64,000 bases of DNA from Rhizobium mesosinicum (GCF_019511345.1 NZ_JAEUAK010000010.1:62001-126000); one strand, 5' to 3'; counted from the stretch's first letter, positions 36,626 to 45,165 are shown. Numbers and translations: made by a program. The notes: generated by a model from the letters alone, not told the origin.

Positions 36626-37660
36626 TTGGAAATCGGTATCGATAGTTTCGCAATGCTTTTGACCGACCCTGTCACGGGGCGATTGCAGCCAGCCATTGAC
36701 CGCATGGAGAGCGTCCTGGCGGAGATAGAGCTCGCGGATCAAGTTGGATTGGATGTTTTCGGAATGGGCGAACACCATCGAGAGAACGCGCTCGATTCAG
36801 CTCCGGCCGTCATCCTTGCGGCCGCTGCCGCGCGCACTAAGTCGATCAGACTGACAAGCGCGGTGGCAGTCCTCAGTGCCGCCGATCCCGTGCGGCTCTT
36901 CCAGGAGTTCGCCACACTGGATCTGATATCCGGCGGGAGGGCCGAACTCGTGGTCGGTCGCGGTTCATCCGTTGAGGCCTATCCTCTTTTTGGATTCGAC
37001 CTGCGTGACTACGACGCGCTCTTCGCCGAGAAGCTGGAACTCCTGCTGAAGATCAGGGAGCAACCGAATGTCACTTGGCAGGGCCGCTTTCGTCCTGCAA
37101 TCAATGGCGAGGGTGTCTTCCCCCGTCCACACCAGCCGAACTTGCCAATCTGGCTGGGCGTCGGCGGCACGCCTGAATCCTTCGTCCGCGCTGGGACCCT
37201 TGGATTGCCGTTGATGGTCGCCATCATCGGCGGAAGCTTTGAGCGTTTCCTGCCTCTGGTCGATCTCTATCGTCGCGCATGGGACGCCGCCGGCCATCCC
37301 CCGCAGGACCAGAAGGTCGGTGTACATGCCCTGGGGTTTGTCGGAGAAACCGACGTGGTTGCCAGGGAGGCGTTCTTTCCGGGGTGGTTCCAGATGTTCA
37401 CGGACGCTGGACGGGAACGGGGCTGGCCGTCGCCGACGAAGGCGCAATTTGAGCAAATGTGCGGTCCGGATGGCGCGTTCCTGGTTGGCAGTCCGCAGAC
37501 GGTGGCGAGTAAGATTCTGCACGTTGACGAGATCTTGCGCGGTGTCTCTCGCATCACCTTCCAGATGAGCACCGCTGCACTGGAGACCGAGGCAATGCGT
37601 CGCTCTATCGAACTTCTCGGCACCGAAGTCGCGCCTCTCATCCGCGGACGGCGTCCTTAA
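36626..37660 (+). CDS. Luciferase-like (LLM class) flavin-dependent monooxygenase
   Basis: The 344-residue TIM-barrel protein fits the LLM class: MEIGIDSFAML at the N-terminus, FGMGEHHRENALDSAPAVILAAAAARTKSIRL (the EHH flavin-side motif), GRAELVVGRGSSVEAYPLFG, and PIWLGVGGTPESFVRAGTLGLPLMVAIIGG. It uses reduced FMN supplied by a separate reductase; a candidate FMN reductase lies at 44518. The start is a TTG with GGAAAGGAAC upstream. Substrate unknown. Confidence 0.88.
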   Translation: MEIGIDSFAMLLTDPVTGRLQPAIDRMESVLAEIELADQVGLDVFGMGEHHRENALDSAPAVILAAAAARTKSIRLTSAVAVLSAADPVRLFQEFATLDLISGGRAELVVGRGSSVEAYPLFGFDLRDYDALFAEKLELLLKIREQPNVTWQGRFRPAINGEGVFPRPHQPNLPIWLGVGGTPESFVRAGTLGLPLMVAIIGGSFERFLPLVDLYRRAWDAAGHPPQDQKVGVHALGFVGETDVVAREAFFPGWFQMFTDAGRERGWPSPTKAQFEQMCGPDGAFLVGSPQTVASKILHVDEILRGVSRITFQMSTAALETEAMRRSIELLGTEVAPLIRGRRP

Positions 37661-37849
37661 CCGCATCATCAAAAGACGCGGGGGCTCGAGGGAAGATACC
37701 ACCCCCCTTATCGCAGGAGCGATCGGCCACAGCCTTCTCCGGAAGGCAACGGACACGTTCTCGCAGGGCACTCCGGATCCGCGGGCCTGAGAAGCGAAGT
37801 GTTTCCACTGTCGGTGGAAACACACGTTGCAAAGGCAACGCGGCTATGG

Positions 37850-38320
37850 TCAATTGCTGCTGCCGAAAATGATGTTTCGATAGGCTGCGAGCATCTCCGG
37901 ATCTTCGACCGAGCCATGATGATGGAGTTGCCTCCAGACGCCGTCCAGCCGGACGAACCAGCGGGTTGTTCGGAAGGCGACATCGAGACTGTCGCTGGCG
38001 GTGCGGCACTTACCCCGCTCGCGACCGACGAACAGATGCCACTCCGGTCCACCCTGGCTGGTGAAGTCGTGGAACGTGACGTTTACTGTGGCGACGCCAC
38101 CGAACAGCTTGGCATAGCCCCCCGCGATCTCCTTCCAACCGCGACGAATTCCCCCGATAGGGTTGTCCATGCTGGGCGCAGCCCCTGGGAACCAGATCGC
38201 CTCCAGCCCCACCATGTCGGCCGAATTGAATGCCCTGTAGAATTCGATCAGCGCATCCAGGGCGCCGCCATCACCTGCCTTCTGTTCTGCACCCGTGATC
38301 TCTTCAAGACGTTCTCTCAT
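37850..38320 (-). CDS. SnoaL/NTF2-like protein
   Basis: The 156-residue protein has the NTF2-like fold pattern: ALIEFYRAFNSADMVGLEAIWFPG, GWKEIAGGYAKLFGG, and FRTTRWFVRLDGVWRQLHHHGSVEDP. These small cone-shaped proteins can be isomerases, hydrolases or binding proteins. GGAAAGAGG precedes the ATG. A copy of the shared element (E) lies about 130 bases upstream; between them is a short frame starting MDYATIAAHVAF that may be chance. Confidence 0.8.
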   Translation of the reverse strand: MRERLEEITGAEQKAGDGGALDALIEFYRAFNSADMVGLEAIWFPGAAPSMDNPIGGIRRGWKEIAGGYAKLFGGVATVNVTFHDFTSQGGPEWHLFVGRERGKCRTASDSLDVAFRTTRWFVRLDGVWRQLHHHGSVEDPEMLAAYRNIIFGSSN

Positions 38321-38452
38321 GTCGAAACCTCTTTCCGGAACCTATTCAGCTACGCCAATGCACTGGGCGTCGATCGGTCGACTGGAGGAAGTTGGCAAAC
38401 ACGCCCCAGAGCCAATCGACGAACGCAACATGGGCGGCGATGGTTGCGTAAT

Positions 38453-38474
38453 CCATTGTACGATGGTGTCGGCG
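38453..38474 (-). promoter_or_regulatory. Shared promoter element, copy E
   Basis: On the minus strand CGCCGACACCATCG runs into TACAATGG; TACAAT (38460-38455) is an excellent -10-like hexamer. It points to the SnoaL-like gene and is back-to-back with copy F. Confidence 0.8.
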
Positions 38475-38505
38475 CAAGCTGACCGCGGAAAAATCCCGAT
38501 GGGCC

Positions 38506-38529
38506 GCTGGCGATACCATCGTACAATGG
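38506..38529 (+). promoter_or_regulatory. Shared promoter element, copy F
   Basis: GCTGGCGATACCATCG runs into TACAATGG, TACAAT at 38522-38527. It points to the FixJ-type response regulator. Copies E and F share the identical core ACCATCGTACAATGG on opposite strands, 31 bases apart. Confidence 0.8.
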
Positions 38530-38665
38530 ACTTCTAGCGAGAACGGCGCATCCTCGGCCCGCGGTCGGAGCAAGCGCATTGAGCTGCCGCGCCGCAAGTT
38601 GAGAGTTGTGATATAGATACTTCGATTGGACGACGAGCCTGCTGTCTTCTCTGGGGATGAAGCAC

Positions 38666-39346
38666 ATGTATCGGATGATCTCGGCAATGACGAACGCAGC
38701 GCTTCCCGATTGCGGGGATATCGACCGACCAACCGTCGTGGTTATCGACGACGACATATCAGTCAGGGAATCCCTGGAGCTGCTCATAGTATCAGCGGGC
38801 TGGCAGCCCCTGCTCTTTGAATCCGCGCAATCCTACCTTGCAACCCCCCTCTTGTCGGCTCCGTGCTGTCTCGTACTCGATGTCAATATGCCAGGCCTGA
38901 ACGGCCTCGATCTGCAGACCATGATCAACGTTGGCGGCAATCGCATGCCCATTATTTTCGTCTCCGGCTTCGGCGATGTCCCGATGACCGTAAAGGCGCT
39001 CAAGGGGGGCGCACTCGATTTTCTGACCAAACCCATCGACACGATGGCGCTTCTGGAGGCGATCCGAGCGGCACTCGCGCGGAGCGAAGAAATGCTACGC
39101 AGCGACGAGGAGCTTCGACGGCTGCAGCGGTTGTACGACACGTTAACAAAGAGGGAACGCGAAGTGATGATACGCGTGGTCAAGGGTCTCTTGAACAAGC
39201 AGGTCGCCTTCGAGCTCGATATAAGCGAGATCACCGTGAAGGCGCATCGCGGCCAAGTCATGCGTAAAATGGATGCCCGCACGCTTCCGGAACTAGTGAA
39301 CATGGCTGCAAAGCTCCGCCTCGGAGAAAGTGTCGAGGCGGACTGA
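38666..39346 (+). CDS. FixJ/NarL-type response regulator (the only DNA-binding one in the block)
   Basis: The 226-residue protein has a receiver domain (TVVVIDDDISVRESLELLIV, phospho-acceptor Asp72 in LVLDVNMPGLNG, and Lys in LTKPID) and a GerE-type HTH (LTKREREVMIRVVKGLLNKQVAFELDISEITVKAHRGQVMRKM). The ATG at 38666 has GGGGATGA upstream; 38657 is an alternative. No kinase is adjacent, yet three kinases lie in the block, and its own promoter carries the shared element. It is therefore the best candidate to bind that element, an inference from context. Confidence 0.9.
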   Translation: MYRMISAMTNAALPDCGDIDRPTVVVIDDDISVRESLELLIVSAGWQPLLFESAQSYLATPLLSAPCCLVLDVNMPGLNGLDLQTMINVGGNRMPIIFVSGFGDVPMTVKALKGGALDFLTKPIDTMALLEAIRAALARSEEMLRSDEELRRLQRLYDTLTKREREVMIRVVKGLLNKQVAFELDISEITVKAHRGQVMRKMDARTLPELVNMAAKLRLGESVEAD

Positions 39347-39458
39347 AGCGCACGGCAGCCTCACTATCAAGGCGTCCGACTCCCATGGCGATGGCAAGCG
39401 ACGCCGATCCCGCGACGACGATTGCATACGGGTGAGGATGGCGCCTCATATTCGATTC

Positions 39459-40565
39459 CTACGTTTCCGAGATATTCGAACGCGAGCAGGCTCGGCGCTC
39501 GAGCACCACTAACGCTGCTTCGTAGAGGTTCCGGGTCAAATCGAAGGTTCCCATCCTGGGTGCAAGTCTCGCCGACTGGCCCGCCCATAGGTTTGTAAAG
39601 TCCCCGCGTGATGCCTTTTCCGCCTGTGCGCGCACGGCAGACAGCGCGGCTCCGGCTGTTGGGAACGCTGGCACGGCCTCTGAAATTGGACCGAGTTCCT
39701 GCATGAGGCGATTGACGATACCTCTGGCGGGGCGGCCGGTGAAGACGTTCGTGATCGCGGTACTGTCATCCCCCGCCTCGGCGAGTGCTTGCGCGTGTAC
39801 CGCCGGGATCTTCGCCTCCGGACAAAAAAGGTAGGCCGTCCCGACCTGGACGGCGGAAGCGCCGAGCATCATGGCTGCGGCGACGCCCCGCCCGTCGGAG
39901 ATACCACCCGCAGCAATCACAGGAACCGCTACGGCATCGACAACTTGCGGAACGAGCGCCATCGTTCCGACCTGTGTGGACATGTCCTGCGTGAGAAAGT
40001 TGCCACGATGCCCTCCGGCCTCAGAACCCATCGCAATGACAGCGTCGGCCCCATTCGCCTCCAGCCACACGGCTTCAGCCACAGTCGTTGCCGAAGACAC
40101 GACCTTCGCCCCGGCCGCCTTCACGCGGTCCAATAGCGGCTTGGCAGGCAAGCCGAAATGGAAGCTCACCACCTCCGGCCTGTGCTCTTCGACAACTTCA
40201 CAGAAAGCTTCATCGAAGGGCGCGCGACCCGCGCCGGATACGGGAGCGGCGGGGTCGAGATCAAACTCGACATAGTAGGACGCCAGCAACGCCCTCCATC
40301 GCATCTGAGCGACCGCGTCTACAGGAGGCGTTTGATGCACGAAGAAGTTTATGTTCAGCGGCGCCTTGCTCAAGCCACGTATGTTGCGGATCGCTGCTTC
40401 CAATTGATCGACGGTTAACTGCGCACTCGGCAGCGAGCCCAATCCGCCAGCCTGCCCTGCGGCGACCACCATCTCGATCGTCGTGGCTCCCGCCATGGGC
40501 GCCTGGATGATCGGAAGCTCAATACCGAAAAGATCGAGAATGCGTCGGTCTGGCCAGCGCGTCAT
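39459..40565 (-). CDS. Nitronate monooxygenase/2-nitropropane dioxygenase family
   Basis: The 368-residue flavoprotein has the NMO TIM-barrel features: LFGIELPIIQAPMAGATTIEMVVAAGQAGGLGSLPSA, INFFVHQTPP, ADAVIAMGSEAGGHRG, and VPVIAAGGISDGRGVAAAMMLGASAVQVGTAYL. It uses FMN to oxidise nitronates, and some relatives act on other carbanions. The ATG at 40565 is favoured over 40577. Only a degenerate element (GTGCAATAG on the minus strand near 40625) lies upstream. It converges on the response regulator. Confidence 0.87.
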   Translation of the reverse strand: MTRWPDRRILDLFGIELPIIQAPMAGATTIEMVVAAGQAGGLGSLPSAQLTVDQLEAAIRNIRGLSKAPLNINFFVHQTPPVDAVAQMRWRALLASYYVEFDLDPAAPVSGAGRAPFDEAFCEVVEEHRPEVVSFHFGLPAKPLLDRVKAAGAKVVSSATTVAEAVWLEANGADAVIAMGSEAGGHRGNFLTQDMSTQVGTMALVPQVVDAVAVPVIAAGGISDGRGVAAAMMLGASAVQVGTAYLFCPEAKIPAVHAQALAEAGDDSTAITNVFTGRPARGIVNRLMQELGPISEAVPAFPTAGAALSAVRAQAEKASRGDFTNLWAGQSARLAPRMGTFDLTRNLYEAALVVLERRACSRSNISET

Positions 40566-40656
40566 ATCAGACACCATCCCATTCGTGTGGCTCGAGCACT
40601 GCTTAGATCCTTGCACGTGGTGAGTCTATTGCACCTGATGATCTCACACCCGATCC

Positions 40657-40686
40657 AAAGGTATCGGGGACACCTTTGTACAATAG
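40657..40686 (+). promoter_or_regulatory. Shared promoter element, copy G
   Basis: AAAGGTATCGGGGACACCTT runs into TGTACAATAG, with both arms intact and TACAAT at 40679-40684. It points to the five-gene SDR-to-isochorismatase operon. The remaining gap sequence to 40841 shows nothing else I recognise. Confidence 0.85.
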
Positions 40687-40841
40687 CTGGAAGCGCTGAA
40701 CCGCGAGATGGTGTCGTCACGGCAGGCGGCAGCGATCGTCCCTATCCGCAGCAGCAGAGACATGACTTTGAATATCCTGGCGAACCTGCCGCGCGTCGGC
40801 GGGAGCGGAGGATCGTGCGTGGTCGAACAATGGAGGTGCTG

Positions 40842-41567
40842 ATGAGCACGCAGAAGACAATCTTGATTACCGGCGCGTCGCAGGGGATCGGGGCAGGACT
40901 GGTCAGATCGTTCATCGAACGAGGCTACAATGTCGTCGGCACATCGCGCCGTGTCACGGAAGCATTGCTGCCGGACGCTCCGGAACACCTGGAACTGGTC
41001 GATGGCGACGTGGGCGATCCAGTGACCGCCGAACGCGTGGCGCGACGCGCAATCGAACGCTTCGGATCGATCGACGCGCTGGTGAACAACGCGGGCATTT
41101 TCTTCACCAAGCCGTTCCTCGAATACACGATCGAAGACCTTCGACAGCTTACCGCGACGAATGTCGAAGGATTCATCCACTTCACGAAGCACGCGATCCG
41201 GCAGATGCTCCGCCAGGGCTCGGGCGGAAGCGTCGTCACGATAACGACATCGCTGACAGACCACCCGATCGCCGGCGTGACCGCGTCCTTCGCCATGATC
41301 ACCAAGGGCGGCCTGAATGCGGTCACGAAGAACCTCGCGATGGAATTCGCCAAAGACAACATCCGGGTGAACGCCGTCGCTCCTGGCATCGTCGACACGC
41401 CGATGCATAAAAAGGATCCGAAGGACTTTCTGAAATCTCTTTCGCCAATGGGCGCGATCACCGCTGTCCAGGAAATCGTCAACGGCGTCGTCTATCTGAC
41501 GGAATCCACCAACATCACCGGGGAGGTGCTGCACGTCGACAACGGCGCACATTTGGGAAAATGGTAG
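40842..41567 (+). CDS. SDR-fold oxidoreductase lacking the catalytic Tyr
   Basis: The 241-residue Rossmann protein has ILITGASQGIGAGLV (cofactor site), ALVNNAGIFF, a Ser region VVTITTSLTD, and LNAVTKNLAMEFAKDNIRVNAVAPGIVDTPM. At the active-site YxxxK position it reads A151-M-I-T-K155, so the Tyr is replaced by Ala. It may be a non-classical reductase, an isomerase or a binding partner. GGAGGTGCTG precedes the ATG at 40842. It is the first gene of an operon and overlaps the RidA gene by seven bases. Confidence 0.88.
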   Translation: MSTQKTILITGASQGIGAGLVRSFIERGYNVVGTSRRVTEALLPDAPEHLELVDGDVGDPVTAERVARRAIERFGSIDALVNNAGIFFTKPFLEYTIEDLRQLTATNVEGFIHFTKHAIRQMLRQGSGGSVVTITTSLTDHPIAGVTASFAMITKGGLNAVTKNLAMEFAKDNIRVNAVAPGIVDTPMHKKDPKDFLKSLSPMGAITAVQEIVNGVVYLTESTNITGEVLHVDNGAHLGKW

Positions 41568-42031
41568 TCGCTGGCGCTGATGCCCGATTGCGGGATCTTG
41601 GTATCGAACTCCCTCCCCCGCCAAGGCCTTTCGGCGCCTATGTCGAGGCAGTACAGATAGGCAAGCTTCTCTTCCTGAGCGGAATGCTCCCCGTGATCGG
41701 ACACGAAGCGGTCTACCACGGGCGCGTCGGCGAGGATCTTTCGGTCCCTGAAGGCTACGACGCTGCCCGTGTTGCCTGCCTTAGCGGGCTCGCCGCCGCG
41801 AAAGCGCACCTGGGGTCGCTGAACAAGATCAGCCGTATCGCCAAGCTCGGCGTCTACATCGCATCGCCCGGCGGTTTCCAGGAACATCCGAAGGTGGCCG
41901 ACGGAGCATCCGAGCTTCTGCGCGACGTGTTTGGCGCGTCGTTGGTTCCGCCCCGCATCGTCCTCGGCGTCTCCAGTATTCCGTTGGGAATGCCGGTCGA
42001 AATCGAACTCGTGCTCGAAATCGAATCCTAG
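41561..42031 (+). CDS. RidA/YjgF-family protein
   Basis: The 156-residue protein fits the RidA superfamily: RPFGAYVEAVQIGKLLFLSGMLPVIG at the N-terminus and LVPPRIVLGVSSIPLGMPVEIELVLEIE at the C-terminus. RidA proteins hydrolyse reactive enamines or imines, but many subgroup members have other or unknown roles. Its start overlaps the SDR stop, so the two are coupled. In this operon it may act on an imine or enamine made by a partner enzyme. Confidence 0.85.
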   Translation: MVVAGADARLRDLGIELPPPPRPFGAYVEAVQIGKLLFLSGMLPVIGHEAVYHGRVGEDLSVPEGYDAARVACLSGLAAAKAHLGSLNKISRIAKLGVYIASPGGFQEHPKVADGASELLRDVFGASLVPPRIVLGVSSIPLGMPVEIELVLEIES

Positions 42032-42065
42032 CGACATCGTTCCAACAACCTGAATGGAGGTATTC

Positions 42066-43055
42066 ATGAAAGTCAGATCAACCATCTCGACAACCGCTGT
42101 CGTCGCGTCGTCGCAATTCGTGACGGCTGCCGCGGTGTTCATGCTTCCGGCGCTCGCTCTTTCCGGGCAAACAATGATTGCGGAAAAGACCGATCGTCCC
42201 GCCGACGCCAGGTCACAGCCGGCGAGCGAGAAGCCGCAGATCCGGATCGACAAGCGCACACCCACATATTGGCGCGTCACCTTCGACAATCCGCCTTTCA
42301 ACATATTCGGGCCGGAGACAATTCCGCAGATGGAGAAGGTCGTCGCGGAGATCGAAGCGGACACGAACCTGAGGGTCGTCGTCTTCGACAGCGCCGTGCC
42401 GGGCTTCTTCCTCACCCACTACAACTTTACGCCGCCGCTCTCCGAATCCACAAGCCTTCCCTATGGGAAGACCGGGCTCCACCCCCTGCCGGACATGCTC
42501 GTTCGCATCAGCAAGGCCCCCGTTGTCTCCATCGCGCTCATCCGCGGGCGAGCCACGGGCGTCGGCAGCGAACTGGCGCTCGCCAGCGACATGCGGTTTG
42601 CCAGCAAGGAGAATGCAATCCTTTCTCAATGGGAGGTCGGAGCCGGCTTCGTTCCGGGTGGCGGTCCGATGGCGCGCCTCCCGCGTCTGATGGGGCGCGG
42701 CCGCGCGCTCGAAGTGCTTCTCGGCTCCGATGACATCAACGGCGAGCTCGCCGAGGAATACGGCTACGTCAACCGTTCGTTCGACGACGATAAGCTCGAC
42801 CCGTTTGTAGATGCGCTCGCCGCCAGGATTTCTGGTTTCGACCGCCAGGCGATCGCCGATACGAAACGCCTCGTCGATTTCGCCAGCCTTCCAAGCGATC
42901 CGGAAGTCGGAGCGGGCTGGGACGCGTTCATCCAGTCAGTCCAGCGCCCCGTGGCGCAGAAGAACATCGGCCGCCTGATGGAAATGGGGCTTCAGACGAA
43001 CCCGGACATCGAAGAGCGCCTCGGGCACTACACCCAGACTTTGGCCGACAACTAG
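42066..43055 (+). CDS. Crotonase (enoyl-CoA hydratase/isomerase) family protein with an N-terminal export-like segment
   Basis: The 329-residue protein has a crotonase core (WRVTFDNPPFNIFGPETIPQM, LRVVVFDSAVPGFFLTHYNF, and GRATGVGSELALASDMRFAS, the oxyanion-hole strands). It is preceded by ~60 extra residues that start MKVRSTISTTAVVASSQFVT and continue AAAVFMLPALALSGQ, which looks like a signal peptide. The start is firm (GGAGGTATTC before ATG 42066). CoA thioesters are not expected in the periplasm, so it either acts on another substrate or the segment is a membrane anchor. Confidence 0.82.
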   Translation: MKVRSTISTTAVVASSQFVTAAAVFMLPALALSGQTMIAEKTDRPADARSQPASEKPQIRIDKRTPTYWRVTFDNPPFNIFGPETIPQMEKVVAEIEADTNLRVVVFDSAVPGFFLTHYNFTPPLSESTSLPYGKTGLHPLPDMLVRISKAPVVSIALIRGRATGVGSELALASDMRFASKENAILSQWEVGAGFVPGGGPMARLPRLMGRGRALEVLLGSDDINGELAEEYGYVNRSFDDDKLDPFVDALAARISGFDRQAIADTKRLVDFASLPSDPEVGAGWDAFIQSVQRPVAQKNIGRLMEMGLQTNPDIEERLGHYTQTLADN

Positions 43056-43064
43056 GCCAAAGCC

Positions 43065-43100
43065 GCGCCCGCGCGTTGGAACGGCAGGTCGCGCGGGCGC
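43065..43100 (+). repeat. GC-rich hairpin inside the operon
   Basis: GCGCCCGCGCG and CGCGCGGGCGC form an 11-bp stem with a 14-base loop just after the crotonase stop, within a 135-base gap. There is no T-run. It may adjust the level of the two downstream genes or protect upstream mRNA. Confidence 0.55.
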
Positions 43101-43190
43101 ACATCCTGCCAATCGTTCCAGTCAGAGAAATCGCGCCCCAGCCGCGGAAATTTTCCGCACCGACAACCCAACCAGCGATGGAGAAGTCAC

Positions 43191-43742
43191 ATGCACAGCA
43201 TCGAAAACCAGATCGTCGATTCCAGCTTCTCGGCAATCATCAACGCACCGATCGAACAGGTGGATATACCGAAGTGGTGCTTCACCCTGCCCGAGAAGGA
43301 ATACCAGGGATGCTCTCCGGCACACATCGCCGCAGGCTTCACAACGGCGCCCGACGGTACGCGCATGTCGATCAATGTCGAGACGATCGGCGGCAGCCTG
43401 ATGGTCCAGCATTATCTCGAGACCCTCGGCGAGAAGGATCATCTCATCCTCGACTCCGATTCCGACGTTTTCACACCGAATGGCCGCGTGACGATCCACG
43501 TCACCTGGGAGCTCAGCGTCAAGAAACTCGACGCGGGTCGATGCGAGTTCACCAACCGGGTTAGGTCTTATGCGACGGACGAGATGATGGCCTCTCTCGA
43601 CCGCCAGGGAATCCCGTTCGAGATCTTCCGGACGCAGCGGCAACCGATGTCGATCGCACACAACAAGGGCGAAACGCCCCTGTTTGCGGTAAGCATCGAG
43701 CGGGCGGCGCTGAAGAACGCCGCCTCCACGAAAGCCGCCTGA
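43191..43742 (+). CDS. Uncharacterised protein, possibly SRPBCC-like
   Basis: The 183-residue soluble protein starts MHSIENQIVDSSFSAIINAPIEQVDI, like START/SRPBCC ligand-binding proteins, and has RVTIHVTWELSVKKLDAGRCEFTNRVRSYATDEMM, a beta-hairpin and helix pattern seen there. The family call is tentative. GGAGAAGTCAC precedes the ATG. It is fourth in the operon, 17 bases before the isochorismatase-like gene. It may bind the pathway's hydrophobic intermediate. Confidence 0.6.
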   Translation: MHSIENQIVDSSFSAIINAPIEQVDIPKWCFTLPEKEYQGCSPAHIAAGFTTAPDGTRMSINVETIGGSLMVQHYLETLGEKDHLILDSDSDVFTPNGRVTIHVTWELSVKKLDAGRCEFTNRVRSYATDEMMASLDRQGIPFEIFRTQRQPMSIAHNKGETPLFAVSIERAALKNAASTKAA

Positions 43743-43759
43743 TCACCGGAGGAATACCC

Positions 43760-44395
43760 ATGACACAACTGTCTTTCGAGCGGAACAATACAGGTCTGCT
43801 GGTGGTCGATCCATACAACGACTTCATTTCCGAAGGCGGCAAGATCTGGCCGAGGATCAAGGAAGTGGCCGAGGCGAACAACTGCGTGCCGCACATGCTC
43901 CAGGTGCTGAACGCTGCACGCGAGGCCAAACTTCGCGTCTTCTACGCAATGCATCACCGGTATCGCGCCGGCGATTACGAAAATTGGAAGTTTATCGCTC
44001 CTATCCAGCGCGCGGCATGGCATCGCAAGAGCTTCGAGTTCGGCACCTGGGGCGGAGACTTCCGCGCCGAGTTCGTGCCACAACCGGGCGAAGTCGTCGC
44101 CTCCGAACACTGGTGCTCCAGCGGTTTCGCCAACACCGATCTCGATCTCGAGTTGAAGCGGCATGGAATCCAGAGGCTCATCGTGATCGGGCTCGTCGCG
44201 CATACCTGCATCGAGGCAACCGTGCGCTATGCCGCCGAACTCGGCTACGACGTGACCGTCGTTAAGGACGCGGTAGCCGACTACTCGCCGGAAATGATGC
44301 ATGCGGCTCTTGAGGTCAACCTGCCCAGCTATGCCAGCGCTATCGTCGATACGAGTGAGATCCTTTCGGCACTATCGGTAGCTCAGGCTGCCTGA
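43760..44395 (+). CDS. Isochorismatase-family cysteine hydrolase
   Basis: The 211-residue protein has the catalytic Asp17 in GLLVVDPYNDF, a Lys in WHRKSFEFGTWG, and Cys150 in GLVAHTCIEATVRYAAELGYDVTVVKDAV, the triad of the isochorismatase-like hydrolases. These cleave amides (nicotinamidase, carbamoylsarcosine and ureidoacrylate amidases) or vinyl ethers. RutB-type relatives work with RidA-type proteins in pyrimidine catabolism, a pairing echoed in this operon. Substrate unknown. A strong terminator follows. Confidence 0.87.
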   Translation: MTQLSFERNNTGLLVVDPYNDFISEGGKIWPRIKEVAEANNCVPHMLQVLNAAREAKLRVFYAMHHRYRAGDYENWKFIAPIQRAAWHRKSFEFGTWGGDFRAEFVPQPGEVVASEHWCSSGFANTDLDLELKRHGIQRLIVIGLVAHTCIEATVRYAAELGYDVTVVKDAVADYSPEMMHAALEVNLPSYASAIVDTSEILSALSVAQAA

Positions 44396-44410
44396 TGGTG
44401 AAGGGCAACA

Positions 44411-44446
44411 AAAACCCCGGCGGACCATAGAGTCAGCCGGGGTTTT
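44411..44446. terminator. Bidirectional intrinsic terminator
   Basis: AAAACCCCGGC and GCCGGGGTTTT pair over 11 bases with a 14-base loop, with A/T runs on both sides. It ends the plus-strand operon and can also end the minus-strand FMN reductase transcript. Confidence 0.92.
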
Positions 44447-44517
44447 ACCTGTCGCTTACGTGACCTCTGAAGCAATGGAGAGTTGCGGAGTCGGTTGCTG
44501 AACTCCGCTTTGACCCT

Positions 44518-45111
44518 TCACGCTTCGGAAGCTTTGGCTGCCATCGTCGCCTTTGCCCACCAGACCAGCTCGTCGAGCGCTGTCTTGGCCGATGGCAGGA
44601 GATTTGCCTCGATATCCTCGATCGGCTTGTTTCCGCCCATCGGAAATACCGCGAAGAAATCGCTTCCGCCAATGTGAACGGCTGCATGCGTGGAGACCAT
44701 CTGCAGCTCGACGCCGATCCCCCTGAGATGTTCGAGTGCGCGCGAGCCGCCAGTGCTGCCATATGCGATCGCAGTGAACGGCTTGCGGTTCCACTCAGTG
44801 TAGGCCTGATCGAGCGCGTTCTTCAGCGCCCCCGTAATCGAGCGATTGTATTCTGCGACGACGAAGATGTAGCCGTCGTACCGCCCGACGGTCTGCTGCC
44901 AGCGGACCGCTTCCGGATCCTGGCTAGGCGCCCATGCATTGGATGCCACCTCATGGAAGAACGGCAGCGGATGGTCACGCAGGTCGACCACCTCCACATC
45001 CATATCGTCGCGGGCCTGCGCCTGCTTCAGCATCCACTGCGCTGGTTTGTCTCCGAAACGGGTCGGACGGGTTGAGCCGATGATGACGGCGATTTTTGGT
45101 TTGGAAGCCAT
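44518..45111 (-). CDS. NAD(P)H-dependent FMN reductase
   Basis: The 197-residue flavodoxin-like protein has KIAVIIGSTRPTRFGDKPAQWM (phosphate-binding loop), YIFVVAEYNRSITGALKNALDQAY (flavin-side PEYNxxxxGxLKNAxD signature) and AIAYGSTGGSRALEHLRGIG. It fits NADPH-dependent FMN or azoreductases and could supply reduced FMN to the LLM monooxygenase or reduce quinones. TGAGGATCGC precedes the ATG. No shared element was found upstream, but the PLP-enzyme gene lies 54 bases upstream on the same strand. Confidence 0.88.
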   Translation of the reverse strand: MASKPKIAVIIGSTRPTRFGDKPAQWMLKQAQARDDMDVEVVDLRDHPLPFFHEVASNAWAPSQDPEAVRWQQTVGRYDGYIFVVAEYNRSITGALKNALDQAYTEWNRKPFTAIAYGSTGGSRALEHLRGIGVELQMVSTHAAVHIGGSDFFAVFPMGGNKPIEDIEANLLPSAKTALDELVWWAKATMAAKASEA

Positions 45112-45165
45112 GCGATCCTCACTTCTGTTGGTTTCTGTCTATACCCTATGCCCCTCGTTCGAGGG

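Noticed and set aside
38346..38456. A 36-codon minus-strand frame (MDYATIAAHVAFVDWLWGVF) starting in element copy E
   Set aside because: No ribosome site, and the start codon is part of the promoter motif; other copies have no equivalent frame.
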